The position numbers were made by a program, and so were the translations under genes. Shown here in pieces: positions 12,992-25,464 of a stretch of 64,000 bases of DNA; position 1 is the first letter of the stretch; each line of letters starts with the position of its first letter. This stretch comes from Odiellus spinosus (Eukaryota > Arthropoda > Arachnida > Opiliones > Phalangiidae). A model generated the notes under the pieces. The model was not told the DNA's origin. It saw only the letters and a program-made list of their open reading frames with translations, and searched no databases. The DNA lies in NCBI GenBank assembly GCA_963920705.1, contig OY987232.1, positions 9,240,200-9,304,199 on the forward strand, written 5' to 3'.

Positions 12992-13450
12992 ACATGATTT
13001 AAAAACATGATTTGACAAACATGATTTGAAAAACATGATTTGAAAAACATGGTCTGAAAATCATGATTTGAAAAACAAGATATGAAAAACATGGTATGAA
13101 AAAATGATTTGAAAAACAATATGAAAAACATGATTTGAAAAATATGATTTGAGAAACATGATTTGAAAAACATGATTTGAGAAACATGATTTGAAAAACA
13201 TAATTTGAAAAACATGATTTGAAAAACATGATTTGAAAAGATTTGACAAACATGATTTGAAAAACATGATTTGAGAAACATGATTTGAAACACATGATTG
13301 GAAAAAATGACTTGAAAAACAGGATTTGAAAAACATGATTTGAAAAACATTTGAAAAACATGACTTGAAATACAGGATTTGAAAAACATGATTTGAAAAA
13401 CATTTGAAAAACATGATTTGAAAAACATTTGAAAATCATGATTTGAAAAT
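12992..13450. repeat. 459-bp module M3 (type a)
   Basis: A type a module of the same length as M1, with CAAGATATG in place of M1's CAAGTAATG. It lies 514 bp after M2, making a directly adjacent b-a pair. Confidence 0.93.
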
Positions 13451-14318
13451 CGTGATTTGAAAATCGTGATTTGAAAATCGTGATTTGAAAATCGTGATTT
13501 GAAAATCGTGATTTTAAAATCGTGATTTGAAAATCGTGCTTTGAAAATCGTGCTTTGAAAATCGTGCTTTGAAAATCGTGCTTTGAAAATCGTGCTTTGA
13601 AAATCGTGCTTTGAAAATCGTGCTTTGAAAATCGTGCTTTGAAAATCGTGCTTTGAAAATCGTGCTTTGAAAATCGTGCTTTGAAAATCGTGCTTTGAAA
13701 ATCGTGCTTTGAAAATCGTGCTTTGAAAATCGTGCTTTGAAAATCGTGCTTTGAAAATCGTGCTTTGAAAATCGTGCTTTGAAAATCGTGCTTTGAAAAT
13801 CGTGCTTTGAAAATCGTGCTTTGAAAATCGTGCTTTGAAAATCGTGCTTTGAAAATCGTGCTTTGAAAATCGTGCTTTGAAAATCGTGCTTTGAAAATCG
13901 TGCTTTGAAAATCGTGCTTTGAAAATCATGCTTTGAAAATCATGCTTTGAAAATCATGCTTTGAAAATCATGCTTTGAAAATCATGCTTTGAAAATCATG
14001 CTTTGAAAATCATGCTTTGAAAATCATGCTTTGAAAATCATGCTTTGAAAATCATGCTTTGAAAATCATGCTTTGAAAATCATGCTTTGAAAATCATGCT
14101 TTGAAAATCATGCTTTGAAAATCATGCTTTGAAAATCATGCTTTGAAAATCATGCTTTGAAAATCATGCTTTGAAAATCATGCTTTGAAAATCATGCTTT
14201 GAAAATCATGCTTTGAAAATCATGCTTTGAAAATCATGCTTTGAAAATCATGCTTTGAAAATCTTGATTTGAAAATCATGCTTTGAAAATCATGCTTTGA
14301 AAATCATGATTTGAAAAT
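13451..14318. repeat. Tracts after M3: CGTGATTTG x6, CGTGCTTTG x28, CATGCTTTG x28
   Basis: The sub-tracts are 13451-13534 (6 units), 13535-13926 (28 units) and 13927-14318 (28 units). The 6/28/28 counts are reproduced exactly after M6 (17949-18816). One unit near 14263 reads CTTGATTTG. Confidence 0.95.
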
Positions 14319-14583
14319 AAAGATTTAAAAAATATGATTTGAAAAACATGATTTGAAAAACGTGGTCTGAAAATCATGATTTGAAAAACATGATTTGAAA
14401 AACATGATTAGAAAAACATGATTTGAAAAACATGATTTGAAAAACATGATTTGAAAAACATGATTTGAAAAACATGATTTGAAAAACATGATTTGAAAAA
14501 CATGATTTGAAAAACATGTTTTGAAATCCAAGATTTTAAAAACATGACTTGAAAAACATGATTTGAAAAACATGATTTCAAAA
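14319..14583. repeat. Lead segment P3 (short form, 265 bp)
   Basis: It resembles P2 but lacks the internal stretch with the AATATGGTTTG unit and its neighbours. It is repeated at 18817-19095 with one additional 14-bp unit. Confidence 0.9.
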
Positions 14584-15042
14584 ACATGATTTAAAAACAT
14601 GATTTGACAAACATGATTTGAAAAAAATGATTTGAAAAACATGGTCTGAATATCATGATTTGAAAAACAAGATATGAAAAACATGGTATGAAAAAATGAT
14701 TTGAAAAACAATATGAAAAAGATGATTTGAAAAATATGATTTGAGAAACATGATTTGAAAAACATGATTTGAGAAACATGATTTGAAAAACATAATTTGA
14801 AAAACATGATTTGAAAAACATGATTTGAAAAGATTTGACAAACATGAATTGAAAAACATGATTTGAGAAACATGATTTGAAACACATGATTGGAAAAAAT
14901 GACTTGAAAAACAGGATTTGAAAAACATGATTTGAAAAACATTTGAAAAACATGACTTGAAATACAGGATTTGAAAAACATGATTTGAAAAATATTTGAA
15001 AAACATGATTTGAAAAACATTTGAAAAACATGATTTGAAAAT
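14584..15042. repeat. 459-bp module M4 (type b)
   Basis: A type b module of the same length, carrying GAAAAGATTTGAC where M2 and M5 have GAAATTATTTGAC. M7 matches this copy. Confidence 0.93.
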
Positions 15043-15842
15043 CGTGATTTGAAAATCGTGATTTGAAAATCGTGATTTGAAAATCGTGATTTCAAAATCG
15101 TGATTTCAAAATCGTGATTTGAAAATCGTGATTTGAAAATCGTGATTTGAAAATCGTGATTTGAAAATCGTGATTTGAAAATCGTGATTTGAAAATCGTG
15201 ATTTGAAAATCGTGATTTGAAAATCGTGATTTGAAAATCGTGATTTGAAAATCGTGATTTGAAAATCGTGATTTGAAAATCGTGATTTGAAAATCGTGAT
15301 TTGAAAATCGTGATTTGAAAATCGTGATCTGAAAATCGTGATCTGAAAATCGTGATTTGAAAACCGTGATTTGAAAAACGTGATTTGAAAAACGTTATTT
15401 GAAAAACGTGATTTGAAAAGCGTGATTTGAAAATCGTGATTTGAAAATCGTGATTTGAAAATCGTGATTTGAAAATCAAGATTTGAAAAATATGATTTAA
15501 AAAACGTGATTTGAAAATCGTGATTTGAAAATCGTGATTTGAAAATCGTGATCTGAAAATCGTGATCTGAAAATCGTGATTTGAAAATCGTGATTTGAAA
15601 ATCGTGATTTGAAAATCGTGATTTGAAAATCGTGATTTGAAAATCGTGATTTGAAAATCGTGATTTGAAAATCGTGATTTGAAAATCGTGATATTTGAAA
15701 ATCGTGATTTGAAAATCGTGATTTGAAAAACGTGGTTTGAAAAACGTGGTTTGAAAATCGTGATTTGAAAAACGTGATTTGAAAATCGTGATTTGAAAAT
15801 CGTGATTTGAAAAACGTGATTTGAAAATCGTGATTTGAAAAT
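15043..15842. repeat. Variant-rich CGTGATTTG tract Q1
   Basis: An 800-bp tract of CGTGATTTGAAAAT is punctuated by rare units: TTTCAAAATC twice, CGTGATCTG four times, AACCGTG, AACGTTATTTG, AAAGCGTG, a CAAGATTTG-AATATGATTTAAAA segment at 15477, and a 16-bp unit with GATATTTG at 15690. The same ordered variants recur at 19555-20368. Confidence 0.92.
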
Positions 15843-16626
15843 CGTGCTTTGAAAATCGTGCTTTGAAAATCGTGCTTTGAAAATCGTGCTTTGAAAATCG
15901 TGCTTTGAAAATCGTGCTTTGAAAATCGTGCTTTGAAAATCGTGCTTTGAAAATCGTGCTTTGAAAATCGTGCTTTGAAAATCGTGCTTTGAAAATCGTG
16001 CTTTGAAAATCGTGCTTTGAAAATCGTGCTTTGAAAATCGTGCTTTGAAAATCGTGCTTTGAAAATCGTGCTTTGAAAATCGTGCTTTGAAAATCGTGCT
16101 TTGAAAATCGTGCTTTGAAAATCGTGCTTTGAAAATCGTGCTTTGAAAATCGTGCTTTGAAAATCGTGCTTTGAAAATCGTGCTTTGAAAATCGTGCTTT
16201 GAAAATCGTGCTTTGAAAATCGTGCTTTGAAAATCGTGCTTTGAAAATCGTGCTTTGAAAATCGTGCTTTGAAAATCGTGCTTTGAAAATCGTGCTTTGA
16301 AAATCATGCTTTGAAAATCATGCTTTGAAAATCATGCTTTGAAAATCATGCTTTGAAAATCATGCTTTGAAAATCATGCTTTGAAAATCATGCTTTGAAA
16401 ATCATGCTTTGAAAATCATGCTTTGAAAATCATGCTTTGAAAATCATGCTTTGAAAATCATGCTTTGAAAATCATGCTTTGAAAATCATGCTTTGAAAAT
16501 CATGCTTTGAAAATCATGCTTTGAAAATCATGCTTTGAAAATCATGCTTTGAAAATCATGCTTTGAAAATCATGATTTGAAAATCATGCTTTGAAAATCA
16601 TGCTTTGAAAATCATGATTTGAAAAT
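15843..16626. repeat. Tracts after Q1: CGTGCTTTG x33, CATGCTTTG x23
   Basis: CGTGCTTTGAAAAT (15843-16304, 33 units) is followed by CATGCTTTGAAAAT (16305-16626, 23 units) in continuous register. The second 4.5-kb copy lacks these tracts at the corresponding place; that copy switches at 20369. Confidence 0.94.
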
Positions 16627-19600
16627 AAAGATTTAAAAAATATGATTTGAAAAACATGATTTGAAAAACGTGGTCTGAAAATCATGATTTGAAAAACATG
16701 ATTTCAAAAATATGGTTTGAAAAACGTAATTTGAAAAACGTGATTTGAAAAACATGATTTGAAAAGCATGATTTGAAAAATATGATTTGAAAAACATGAT
16801 TTGAAAAACATGATTAGAAAAACATGATTTGAAAAACATGATTTGAAAAACATGATTTGAAAAACATGATTTGAAAAACATGATTTGAAAAACATGATTT
16901 GAAAAACATGTTTTGAAATCCAAGATTTTAAAAACATGACTTGAAAAACATGATTTGAAAAACATGATTTCAAAAACATGATTTAAAAACATGATTTGAC
17001 AAACATGATTTGAAAAAAATGATTTGAAAAACATGGTCTGAATATCATGATTTGAAAAACAAGATATGAAAAACATGGTATGAAAAAATGATTTGAAAAA
17101 CAATATGAAAAAGATGATTTGAAAAATATGATTTGAGAAACATGATTTGAAAAACATGATTTGAGAAACATGATTTGAAAAACATAATTTGAAAAACATG
17201 ATTTGAAAAACATGATTTGAAATTATTTGACAAACATGAATTGAAAAACATGATTTGAGAAACATGATTTGAAACACATGATTGGAAAAAATGACTTGAA
17301 AAACAGGATTTGAAAAACATGATTTGAAAAACATTTGAAAAACATGACTTGAAATACAGGATTTGAAAAACATGATTTGAAAAATATTTGAAAAACATGA
17401 TTTGAAAAACATTTGAAAAACATGATTTGAAAATCGTGATTTGAAAATCGTGATTTGAAAATCGTGATTTGAAAATCGTGATTTCAAAAACATGATTTAA
17501 AAACATGATTTGACAAACATGATTTGAAAAACATGATTTGAAAAACATGGTCTGAAAATCATGATTTGAAAAACAAGATATGAAAAACATGGTATGAAAA
17601 AATGATTTGAAAAACAATATGAAAAACATGATTTGAAAAATATGATTTGAGAAACATGATTTGAAAAACATGATTTGAGAAACATGATTTGAAAAACATA
17701 ATTTGAAAAACATGATTTGAAAAACATGATTTGAAAAGATTTGACAAACATGATTTGAAAAACATGATTTGAGAAACATGATTTGAAACACATGATTGGA
17801 AAAAATGACTTGAAAAACAGGATTTGAAAAACATGATTTGAAAAACATTTGAAAAACATGACTTGAAATACAGGATTTGAAAAACATGATTTGAAAAACA
17901 TTTGAAAAACATGATTTGAAAAACATTTGAAAATCATGATTTGAAAATCGTGATTTGAAAATCGTGATTTGAAAATCGTGATTTGAAAATCGTGATTTGA
18001 AAATCGTGATTTGAAAATCGTGATTTGAAAATCGTGCTTTGAAAATCGTGCTTTGAAAATCGTGCTTTGAAAATCGTGCTTTGAAAATCGTGCTTTGAAA
18101 ATCGTGCTTTGAAAATCGTGCTTTGAAAATCGTGCTTTGAAAATCGTGCTTTGAAAATCGTGCTTTGAAAATCGTGCTTTGAAAATCGTGCTTTGAAAAT
18201 CGTGCTTTGAAAATCGTGCTTTGAAAATCGTGCTTTGAAAATCGTGCTTTGAAAATCGTGCTTTGAAAATCGTGCTTTGAAAATCGTGCTTTGAAAATCG
18301 TGCTTTGAAAATCGTGCTTTGAAAATCGTGCTTTGAAAATCGTGCTTTGAAAATCGTGCTTTGAAAATCGTGCTTTGAAAATCGTGCTTTGAAAATCGTG
18401 CTTTGAAAATCGTGCTTTGAAAATCATGCTTTGAAAATGATGCTTTGAAAATGATGCTTTGAAAATCATGCTTTGAAAATCATGCTTTGAAAATCATGCT
18501 TTGAAAATCATGCTTTGAAAATCATGCTTTGAAAATCATGCTTTGAAAATCATGCTTTGAAAATCATGCTTTGAAAATCATGCTTTGAAAATCATGCTTT
18601 GAAAATCATGCTTTGAAAATCATGCTTTGAAAATCATGCTTTGAAAATCATGCTTTGAAAATCATGCTTTGAAAATCATGCTTTGAAAATCATGCTTTGA
18701 AAATCATGCTTTGAAAATCATGCTTTGAAAATCATGCTTTGAAAATCATGCTTTGAAAATCTTGATTTGAAAATCATGCTTTGAAAATCATGCTTTGAAA
18801 ATCATGATTTGAAAATAAAGATTTAAAAAATATGATTTGAAAAACATGATTTGAAAAACGTGGTCTGAAAATCATGATTTGAAAAACATGATTTGAAAAA
18901 CATGATTAGAAAAACATGATTTGAAAAACATGATTTGAAAAACATGATTTGAAAAACATGATTTGAAAAACATGATTTGAAAAACATGATTTGAAAAACA
19001 TGATTTGAAAAACATGATTTGAAAAACATGTTTTGAAATCCAAGATTTTAAAAACATGACTTGAAAAACATGATTTGAAAAACATGATTTCAAAAACATG
19101 ATTTAAAAACATGATTTGACAAACATGATTTGAAAAAAATGATTTGAAAAACATGGTCTGAATATCATGATTTGAAAAACAAGATATGAAAAACATGGTA
19201 TGAAAAAATGATTTGAAAAACAATATGAAAAAGATGATTTGAAAAATATGATTTGAGAAACATGATTTGAAAAACATGATTTGAGAAACATGATTTGAAA
19301 AACATAATTTGAAAAACATGATTTGAAAAACATGATTTGAAAAGATTTGACAAACATGAATTGAAAAACATGATTTGAGAAACATGATTTGAAACACATG
19401 ATTGGAAAAAATGACTTGAAAAACAGGATTTGAAAAACATGATTTGAAAAACATTTGAAAAACATGACTTGAAATACAGGATTTGAAAAACATGATTTGA
19501 AAAATATTTGAAAAACATGATTTGAAAAACATTTGAAAAACATGATTTGAAAATCGTGATTTGAAAATCGTGATTTGAAAATCGTGATTTGAAAATCGTG

Positions 19601-20368
19601 ATTTCAAAATCGTGATTTCAAAATCGTGATTTGAAAATCGTGATTTGAAAATCGTGATTTGAAAATCGTGATTTGAAAATCGTGATTTGAAAATCGTGAT
19701 TTGAAAATCGTGATTTGAAAATCGTGATTTGAAAATCGTGATTTGAAAATCGTGATTTGAAAATCGTGATTTGAAAATCGTGATTTGAAAATCGTGATTT
19801 GAAAATCGTGATTTGAAAATCGTGATTTGAAAATCGTGATTTGAAAATCGTGATCTGAAAATCGTGATCTGAAAATCGTGATTTGAAAACCGTGATTTGA
19901 AAAACGTGATTTGAAAAACGTTATTTGAAAAACGTGATTTGAAAAGCGTGATTTGAAAATCGTGATTTGAAAATCGTGATTTGAAAATCGTGATTTGAAA
20001 ATCAAGATTTGAAAAATATGATTTAAAAAACGTGATTTGAAAATCGTGATTTGAAAATCGTGATTTGAAAATCGTGATCTGAAAATCGTGATCTGAAAAT
20101 CGTGATTTGAAAATCGTGATTTGAAAATCGTGATTTGAAAATCGTGATTTGAAAATCGTGATTTGAAAATCGTGATTTGAAAATCGTGATTTGAAAATCG
20201 TGATTTGAAAATCGTGATATTTGAAAATCGTGATTTGAAAATCGTGATTTGAAAAACGTGGTTTGAAAAACGTGGTTTGAAAATCGTGATTTGAAAAACG
20301 TGATTTGAAAATCGTGATTTGAAAATCGTGATTTGAAAAACGTGATTTGAAAATCGTGATTTGAAAAT
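16627..20368. repeat. Second copy of the 4.5-kb higher-order repeat
   Basis: It corresponds segment by segment to 12129-15842: P4 16627-16975, M5 16976-17434, spacer 17435-17489, M6 17490-17948, 6/28/28 tracts 17949-18816, P5 18817-19095, M7 19096-19554 and Q2 19555-20368. The offset is 4,498 bp at the start and grows to 4,512 and then 4,526 through single-unit insertions. M5, M6 and M7 are each 459 bp. Two units near 18439 and 18453 read GATGCTTTG where copy 1 has CATGCTTTG. Confidence 0.93.
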
Positions 20369-20676
20369 CGTGATTTGAAAATCGTGATTTGAAAATCGTG
20401 ATTTGAAAATCGTGGTTTGAAAATCGTGATTTGAAAACCGTGATTTGAAAAACGTGATTTGAAAAACGTTATTTGAAAATCGTGATTTGAAAATCGTGGT
20501 TTGAAAATCGTGGTTTGAAAATCGTGATTTGAAAACCGTGATTTGAAAAACGTGATTTGAAAAACGTGATTTGAAAAACGTGATTTGAAAATCGTGATTT
20601 GAAAATCGTGATTTGAAAATCCTGATTTGAAAATCCTGATTTGAAAAACATGATTTGAGAAACATGATTTGAAAAA
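20369..20676. repeat. Mixed CGTGATTTG tract ending in CCTGATTTG and TTTGAGAAAC units
   Basis: It continues from Q2 with CGTGGTTTG, AACCGTG, AACGTTATTTG, two CCTGATTTG units near 20626-20640 and a TTTGAGAAACATG unit. The same exit motif closes other CGTG tracts, for example near 22677 and 24905. Confidence 0.9.
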
Positions 20677-21782
20677 CATGATTTGAAAATCATGATTTGA
20701 AAATCATGATTTGAAAATCATGATTTGAAAATCATGATTTGAAAATCATGATTTGAAAATCATGATTTGAAAATCATGATTTGAAAATCATGATTTGAAA
20801 ATCATGATTTGAAAATCATGATTTGAAAATCATGATTTGAAAATCATGATTTGAAAATCATGATTTGAAAATCATGATTTGAAAATCATGATTTGAAAAT
20901 CATGATTTGAAAATCATGATTTGAAAATCATGATTTGAAAATCATGATTTGAAAATCATGATTTGAAAATCATGATTTGAAAATCATGATTTGAAAATCA
21001 TGATTTGAAAATCATGATTTGAAAATCATGATTTGAAAATCATGATTTGAAAATCATGATTTGAAAATCATGATTTGAAAATCATGATTTGAAAATCATG
21101 ATTTGAAAATCATGATTTGAAAATCATGATTTGAAAATCATGATTTGAAAATCATGATTTGAAAATCATGATTTGAAAATCATGATTTGAAAATCATGAT
21201 TTGAAAATCATGATTTGAAAATCATGATTTGAAAATCATGATTTGAAAATCATGATTTGAAAATCATGATTTGAAAATCATGATTTGAAAATCATGATTT
21301 GAAAATCATGATTTGAAAATCATGATTTGAAAATCATGATTTGAAAATCATGATTTGAAAATCATGATTTGAAAATCATGATTTGAAAATCATGATTTGA
21401 AAATCATGATTTGAAAATCATGATTTGAAAATCATGATTTGAAAATCATGATTTGAAAATCATGATTTGAAAATCATGATTTGAAAATCATGATTTGAAA
21501 ATCATGATTTGAAAATCATGATTTGAAAATCATGATTTGAAAATCATGATTTGAAAATCATGATTTGAAAATCATGATTTGAAAATCATGATTTGAAAAT
21601 CATGATTTGAAAATCATGATTTGAAAATCATGATTTGAAAATCATGATTTGAAAATCATGATTTGAAAATCATGATTTGAAAATCATGATTTGAAAATCA
21701 TGATTTGAAAATCATGATTTGAAAATCATGATTTGAAAATCATGATTTGAAAATCATGATTTGAAAATCATGATTTGAAAAT
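20677..21782. repeat. Near-palindromic CATGATTTGAAAAT tract (79 units)
   Basis: Seventy-nine apparently identical units. Each contains the perfect 12-bp palindrome AAATCATGATTT, so 12 of every 14 bases are self-complementary and either strand could fold into short hairpins. Both strands carry TGA in the unit, so no long frame crosses this tract. Confidence 0.96.
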
Positions 21783-22734
21783 CAAGATTTGAAAAACGTG
21801 ATTTAAAAAACGTGATTTGAAAATCGTGATTTGAAAATCGTGATTTGAAAATCGTGATTTGAAAATCGTGATTTGAAAATCGTGATTTGAAAATCGTGAT
21901 TTGAAAATCGTGATTTGAAAATCAAGATTTGAAAAATATGATTTAAAAAACGTGATTTGAAAATCGTGATTTGAAAATCGTGATTTGAAAAACGTGGTTT
22001 GAAAATCGTGATTTGAAAATCGTGATTTGAAAATCGTGATTTGAAAATCGTGATTTGAAAATCGTGATTTGAAAATCGTGATTTGAAAATCGTGATTTGA
22101 AAATCGTGATTTGAAAATCGTGATCTGAAAATCGTGATCTGAAAATCGTGATCTGAAAATCGTGATTTGCAAATCGTGATTTGAAAATCGTGATTTGAAA
22201 ATCGTGATTTGAAAATCGTGATTTGAAAATCGTGATTTGAAAATCGTGATTTGAAAATCGTGATTTGAAAATCGTGATTTGAAAATCGTGATTTGAAAAT
22301 CATGATTTGAAAATCAAGATTTGAAAAATATGATTTAAAAAACGTGATTTGAAAATCGTGATTTGAAAATCGTGATTTGAAAAACGTGGTTTGAAAAACG
22401 TGGTTTGAAAATCGTGATTTGAAAAACGTGATTTGAAAATCGTGATTTGAAAATCGTGATTTGAAAAACGTGATTTGAAAATCGTGATTTGAAAATCGTG
22501 ATTTGAAAATCGTGATTTGAAAATCGTGATTTGAAAATCGTGGTTTGAATATCGTGATTTGAAAACCGTGATTTGAAAAACGTGATTTGAAAAACGTTAT
22601 TTGAAAAACGTGATTTGAAAATCGTGATTTGAAAATCGTGATTTGAAAATCGTGATTTGAAAATCGTGATTTGAAAATCCTGATTTGAGAAACATGATTT
22701 GAGAAACATGATTTGAAAAACATGATTTGAAAAA
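21783..22734. repeat. Variant-rich CGTGATTTG tract Q3
   Basis: CGTGATTTGAAAAT carries inserted CAAGATTTG segments at 21783, 21923 and 22315, four CGTGATCTG units near 22120-22160, one TTTGCAAATCG unit near 22168, CGTGGTTTG units, and the AACCGTG-AACGTTATTTG motif near 22563-22600. It exits through CCTGATTTGAGAAACATG. Confidence 0.9.
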
Positions 22735-22972
22735 CATGATTTGAAAATCATGATTTGAAAATCATGATTTGAAAATCATGATTTGAAAATCATGATTTGA
22801 AAATCATGATTTGAAAATCATGATTTGAAAATCATGATTTGAAAATCATGATTTGAAAATCATGATTTGAAAATCATGATTTGAAAATCATGATTTGAAA
22901 ATCATGATTTGAAAATCATGATTTGAAAATCATGATTTGAAAATCATGATTAGAAAATCATGATTTGAAAAT
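22735..22972. repeat. CATGATTTGAAAAT tract (17 units)
   Basis: Seventeen units with one variant (CATGATTAG) near the right end. Confidence 0.94.
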
Positions 22973-24946
22973 CAAGATTTGAAAAACGTGATTTGAAAAT
23001 CGTGATTTGAAAATCGTGATTTGAAAATCGTGATTTGAAAATCGTGATTTGAAAATCGTGATTTGAAAATCGTGATTTGAAAATCGTGATTTGAAAATCG
23101 TGATTTGAAAATCGTGATTTGAAAATCGTGATTTGAAAATCGTGATTTGAAAATCGTGATTTGAAAATCGTGATTTGAAAATCGTGATTTGAAAATCAAG
23201 ATTTGAAAAATATGATTTAAAAATCGTGATTTGAAAATCGTGATTTGAAAATCGTGATTTGAAAAACGTGGTTTGAAAAACGTGATTTGAAAAGCGTGAT
23301 TTGAAAATCGTGATTTGAAAATCGTGATTTGAAAATCGTGATTTGAAAATCGTGATTTGAAAATCGTGATTTGAAAATCGTGATTTGAAAATCGTGATTT
23401 GAAAATCGTGATTTGAAAATCGTGATTTGAAAATCGTGATTTGAAAATCGTGATTTGAAAATCGTGATTTGAAAATCGTGATTTGAAAATCGTGATTTGA
23501 AAATCGTGATTTGAAAAACGTGATTTGAAAATCGTGATTTGAAAATCGTGATTTGAAAATCGTGATTTGAAAATCGTGATTTGAAAATCGTGATTTGAAA
23601 ATCGTGATTTGAAAATCGTGATTTGAAAATCGTGATTTGAAAATCGTGATTTGAAAATCGTGATTTGAAAATCGTGATTTGAAAATCGTGATTTGAAAAT
23701 CGTGATTTGAAAATCGTGATTTGAAAATCGTGATTTGAAAATCGTGATTTGAAAATCGTGATTTGAAAATCGTGATTTGAAAATCGTGATTTGAAAATCG
23801 TGATTTGAAAATCGTGATTTGAAAATCGTGATTTGAAAATCGTGATTTGAAAATCGTGATTTGAAAATCGTGATTTGAAAATCGTGATTTGAAAATCGTG
23901 ATTTGAAAATCGTGATTTGAAAATCGTGATTTGAAAATCGTGATTTGAAAATCGTGATTTGAAAATCAAGATTTGAAAAATATGATTTAAAAATCGTGAT
24001 TTGAAAATCGTGATTTGAAAATCGTGATTTGAAAAACGTGGTTTGAAAAACGTGGTTTGAAAATCGTGATTTGAAAAACGTGATTTGAAAATCGTGATTT
24101 GAAAATCGTGATTTGAAAAACGTGATTTGAAAATCGTGATTTGAAAATCGTGATTTGAAAATCGTGATTTGAAAATCGTGATTTGAAAATCGTGATTTGA
24201 AAATCGTGATTTGAAAATCGTGATTTGAAAATCGTGATTTGAAAATCGTGATTTGAAAATCGTGATTTGAAAATCGTGATTTGAAAATCGTGATTTGAAA
24301 ATCGTGATTTGAAAATCGTGATTTGAAAATCGTGATTTGAAAATCGTGATTTGAAAATCGTGATTTGAAAATCGTGATTTGAAAATCGTGATTTGAAAAT
24401 CGTGATTTGAAAATCGTGATTTGAAAATCGTGATTTGAAAATCGTGATTTGAAAATCGTGATTTGAAAATCGTGATTTGAAAATCGTGATTTGAAAATCG
24501 TGATTTGAAAATCGTGATTTGAAAATCGTGATTTGAAAATCGTGATTTGAAAATCAAGATTTGAAAAATATGATTTAAAAATCGTGATTTGAAAATCGTG
24601 ATTTGAAAATCGTGATTTGAAAAACGTGGTTTGAAAAACGTGGTTTGAAAATCGTGATTTGAAAAACGTGATTTGAAAATCGTGATTTGAAAATCGTGAT
24701 TTGAAAAACGTGATTTGAAAATCGTGATTTGAAAATCGTGATTTGAAAATCGTGATTTGAAAATCGTGATTTGAAAATCGTGGTTTGAAAATCGTGATTT
24801 GAAAACCGTGATTTGAAAAACGTGATTTGAAAAACGTTATTTGAAAAACGTGATTTGAAAATCGTGATTTGAAAATCGTGATTTGAAAATCGTGATTTGA
24901 AAATCCTGATTTGAGAAACATGATTTGAGAAACATGATTTGAAAAA
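22973..24946. repeat. Long CGTGATTTG tract Q4 with repeated CAAGATTTG punctuation
   Basis: CGTGATTTGAAAAT predominates. CAAGATTTG segments at 22973, 23197, 23967 and 24555 divide it. The last three are each followed by AATATGATTTAAAAATCG and CGTGGTTTG units, so the interval 23197-24554 contains internal duplications. It exits through CCTGATTTGAGAAACATG at 24905. Confidence 0.9.
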
Positions 24947-25142
24947 CATGATTTGAAAATCATGATTTGAAAATCATGATTTGAAAATCATGATTTGAAA
25001 ATCATGATTTGAAAATCATGATTTGAAAATCATGATTTGAAAATCATGATTTGAAAATCATGATTTGAAAATCATGATTTGAAAATCATGATTTGAAAAT
25101 CATGATTTGAAAATCATGATTTGAAAATCATGATTTGAAAAT
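24947..25142. repeat. CATGATTTGAAAAT tract (14 units)
   Basis: Fourteen uniform units end exactly where the micro-inversion begins. Confidence 0.95.
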
Positions 25143-25184
25143 CATGTTTCTCAAATCAGGTTTCTCAAATCAGGATTTTCAAAT
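25143..25184 (-). repeat. 42-bp inverted insertion inside a CATGATTTG tract
   Basis: Three units read CATGTTTCTCAAATC, then AGGTTTCTCAAATC, then AGGATTTTCAAAT on the + strand. Reverse complemented, they reproduce the tract-exit motif (CCTGATTTG, TTTGAGAAAC) seen in direct orientation about 240 bp upstream at 24901-24940. The length is exactly three units, so flanking units stay in register. Confidence 0.92.
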
Positions 25185-25464
25185 CATGATTTGAAAATCA
25201 TGATTTGAAAATCATGATTTGAAAATCATGATTTGAAAATCATGATTTGAAAATCATGATTTGAAAATCATGATTTGAAAATCATGATTTGAAAATCATG
25301 ATTTGAAAATCATGATTTGAAAATCATGATTTGAAAATCATGATTTGAAAATCATGATTTGAAAATCATGATTTGAAAATCATGATTTGAAAATCATGAT
25401 TTGAAAATCATGATTTGAAAATCATGATTTGAAAATCATGATTTGAAAATCATGATTTGAAAAT
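25185..25464. repeat. CATGATTTGAAAAT tract (20 units)
   Basis: Twenty uniform units resume after the micro-inversion and end at a CAAGATTTG junction. Confidence 0.95.
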
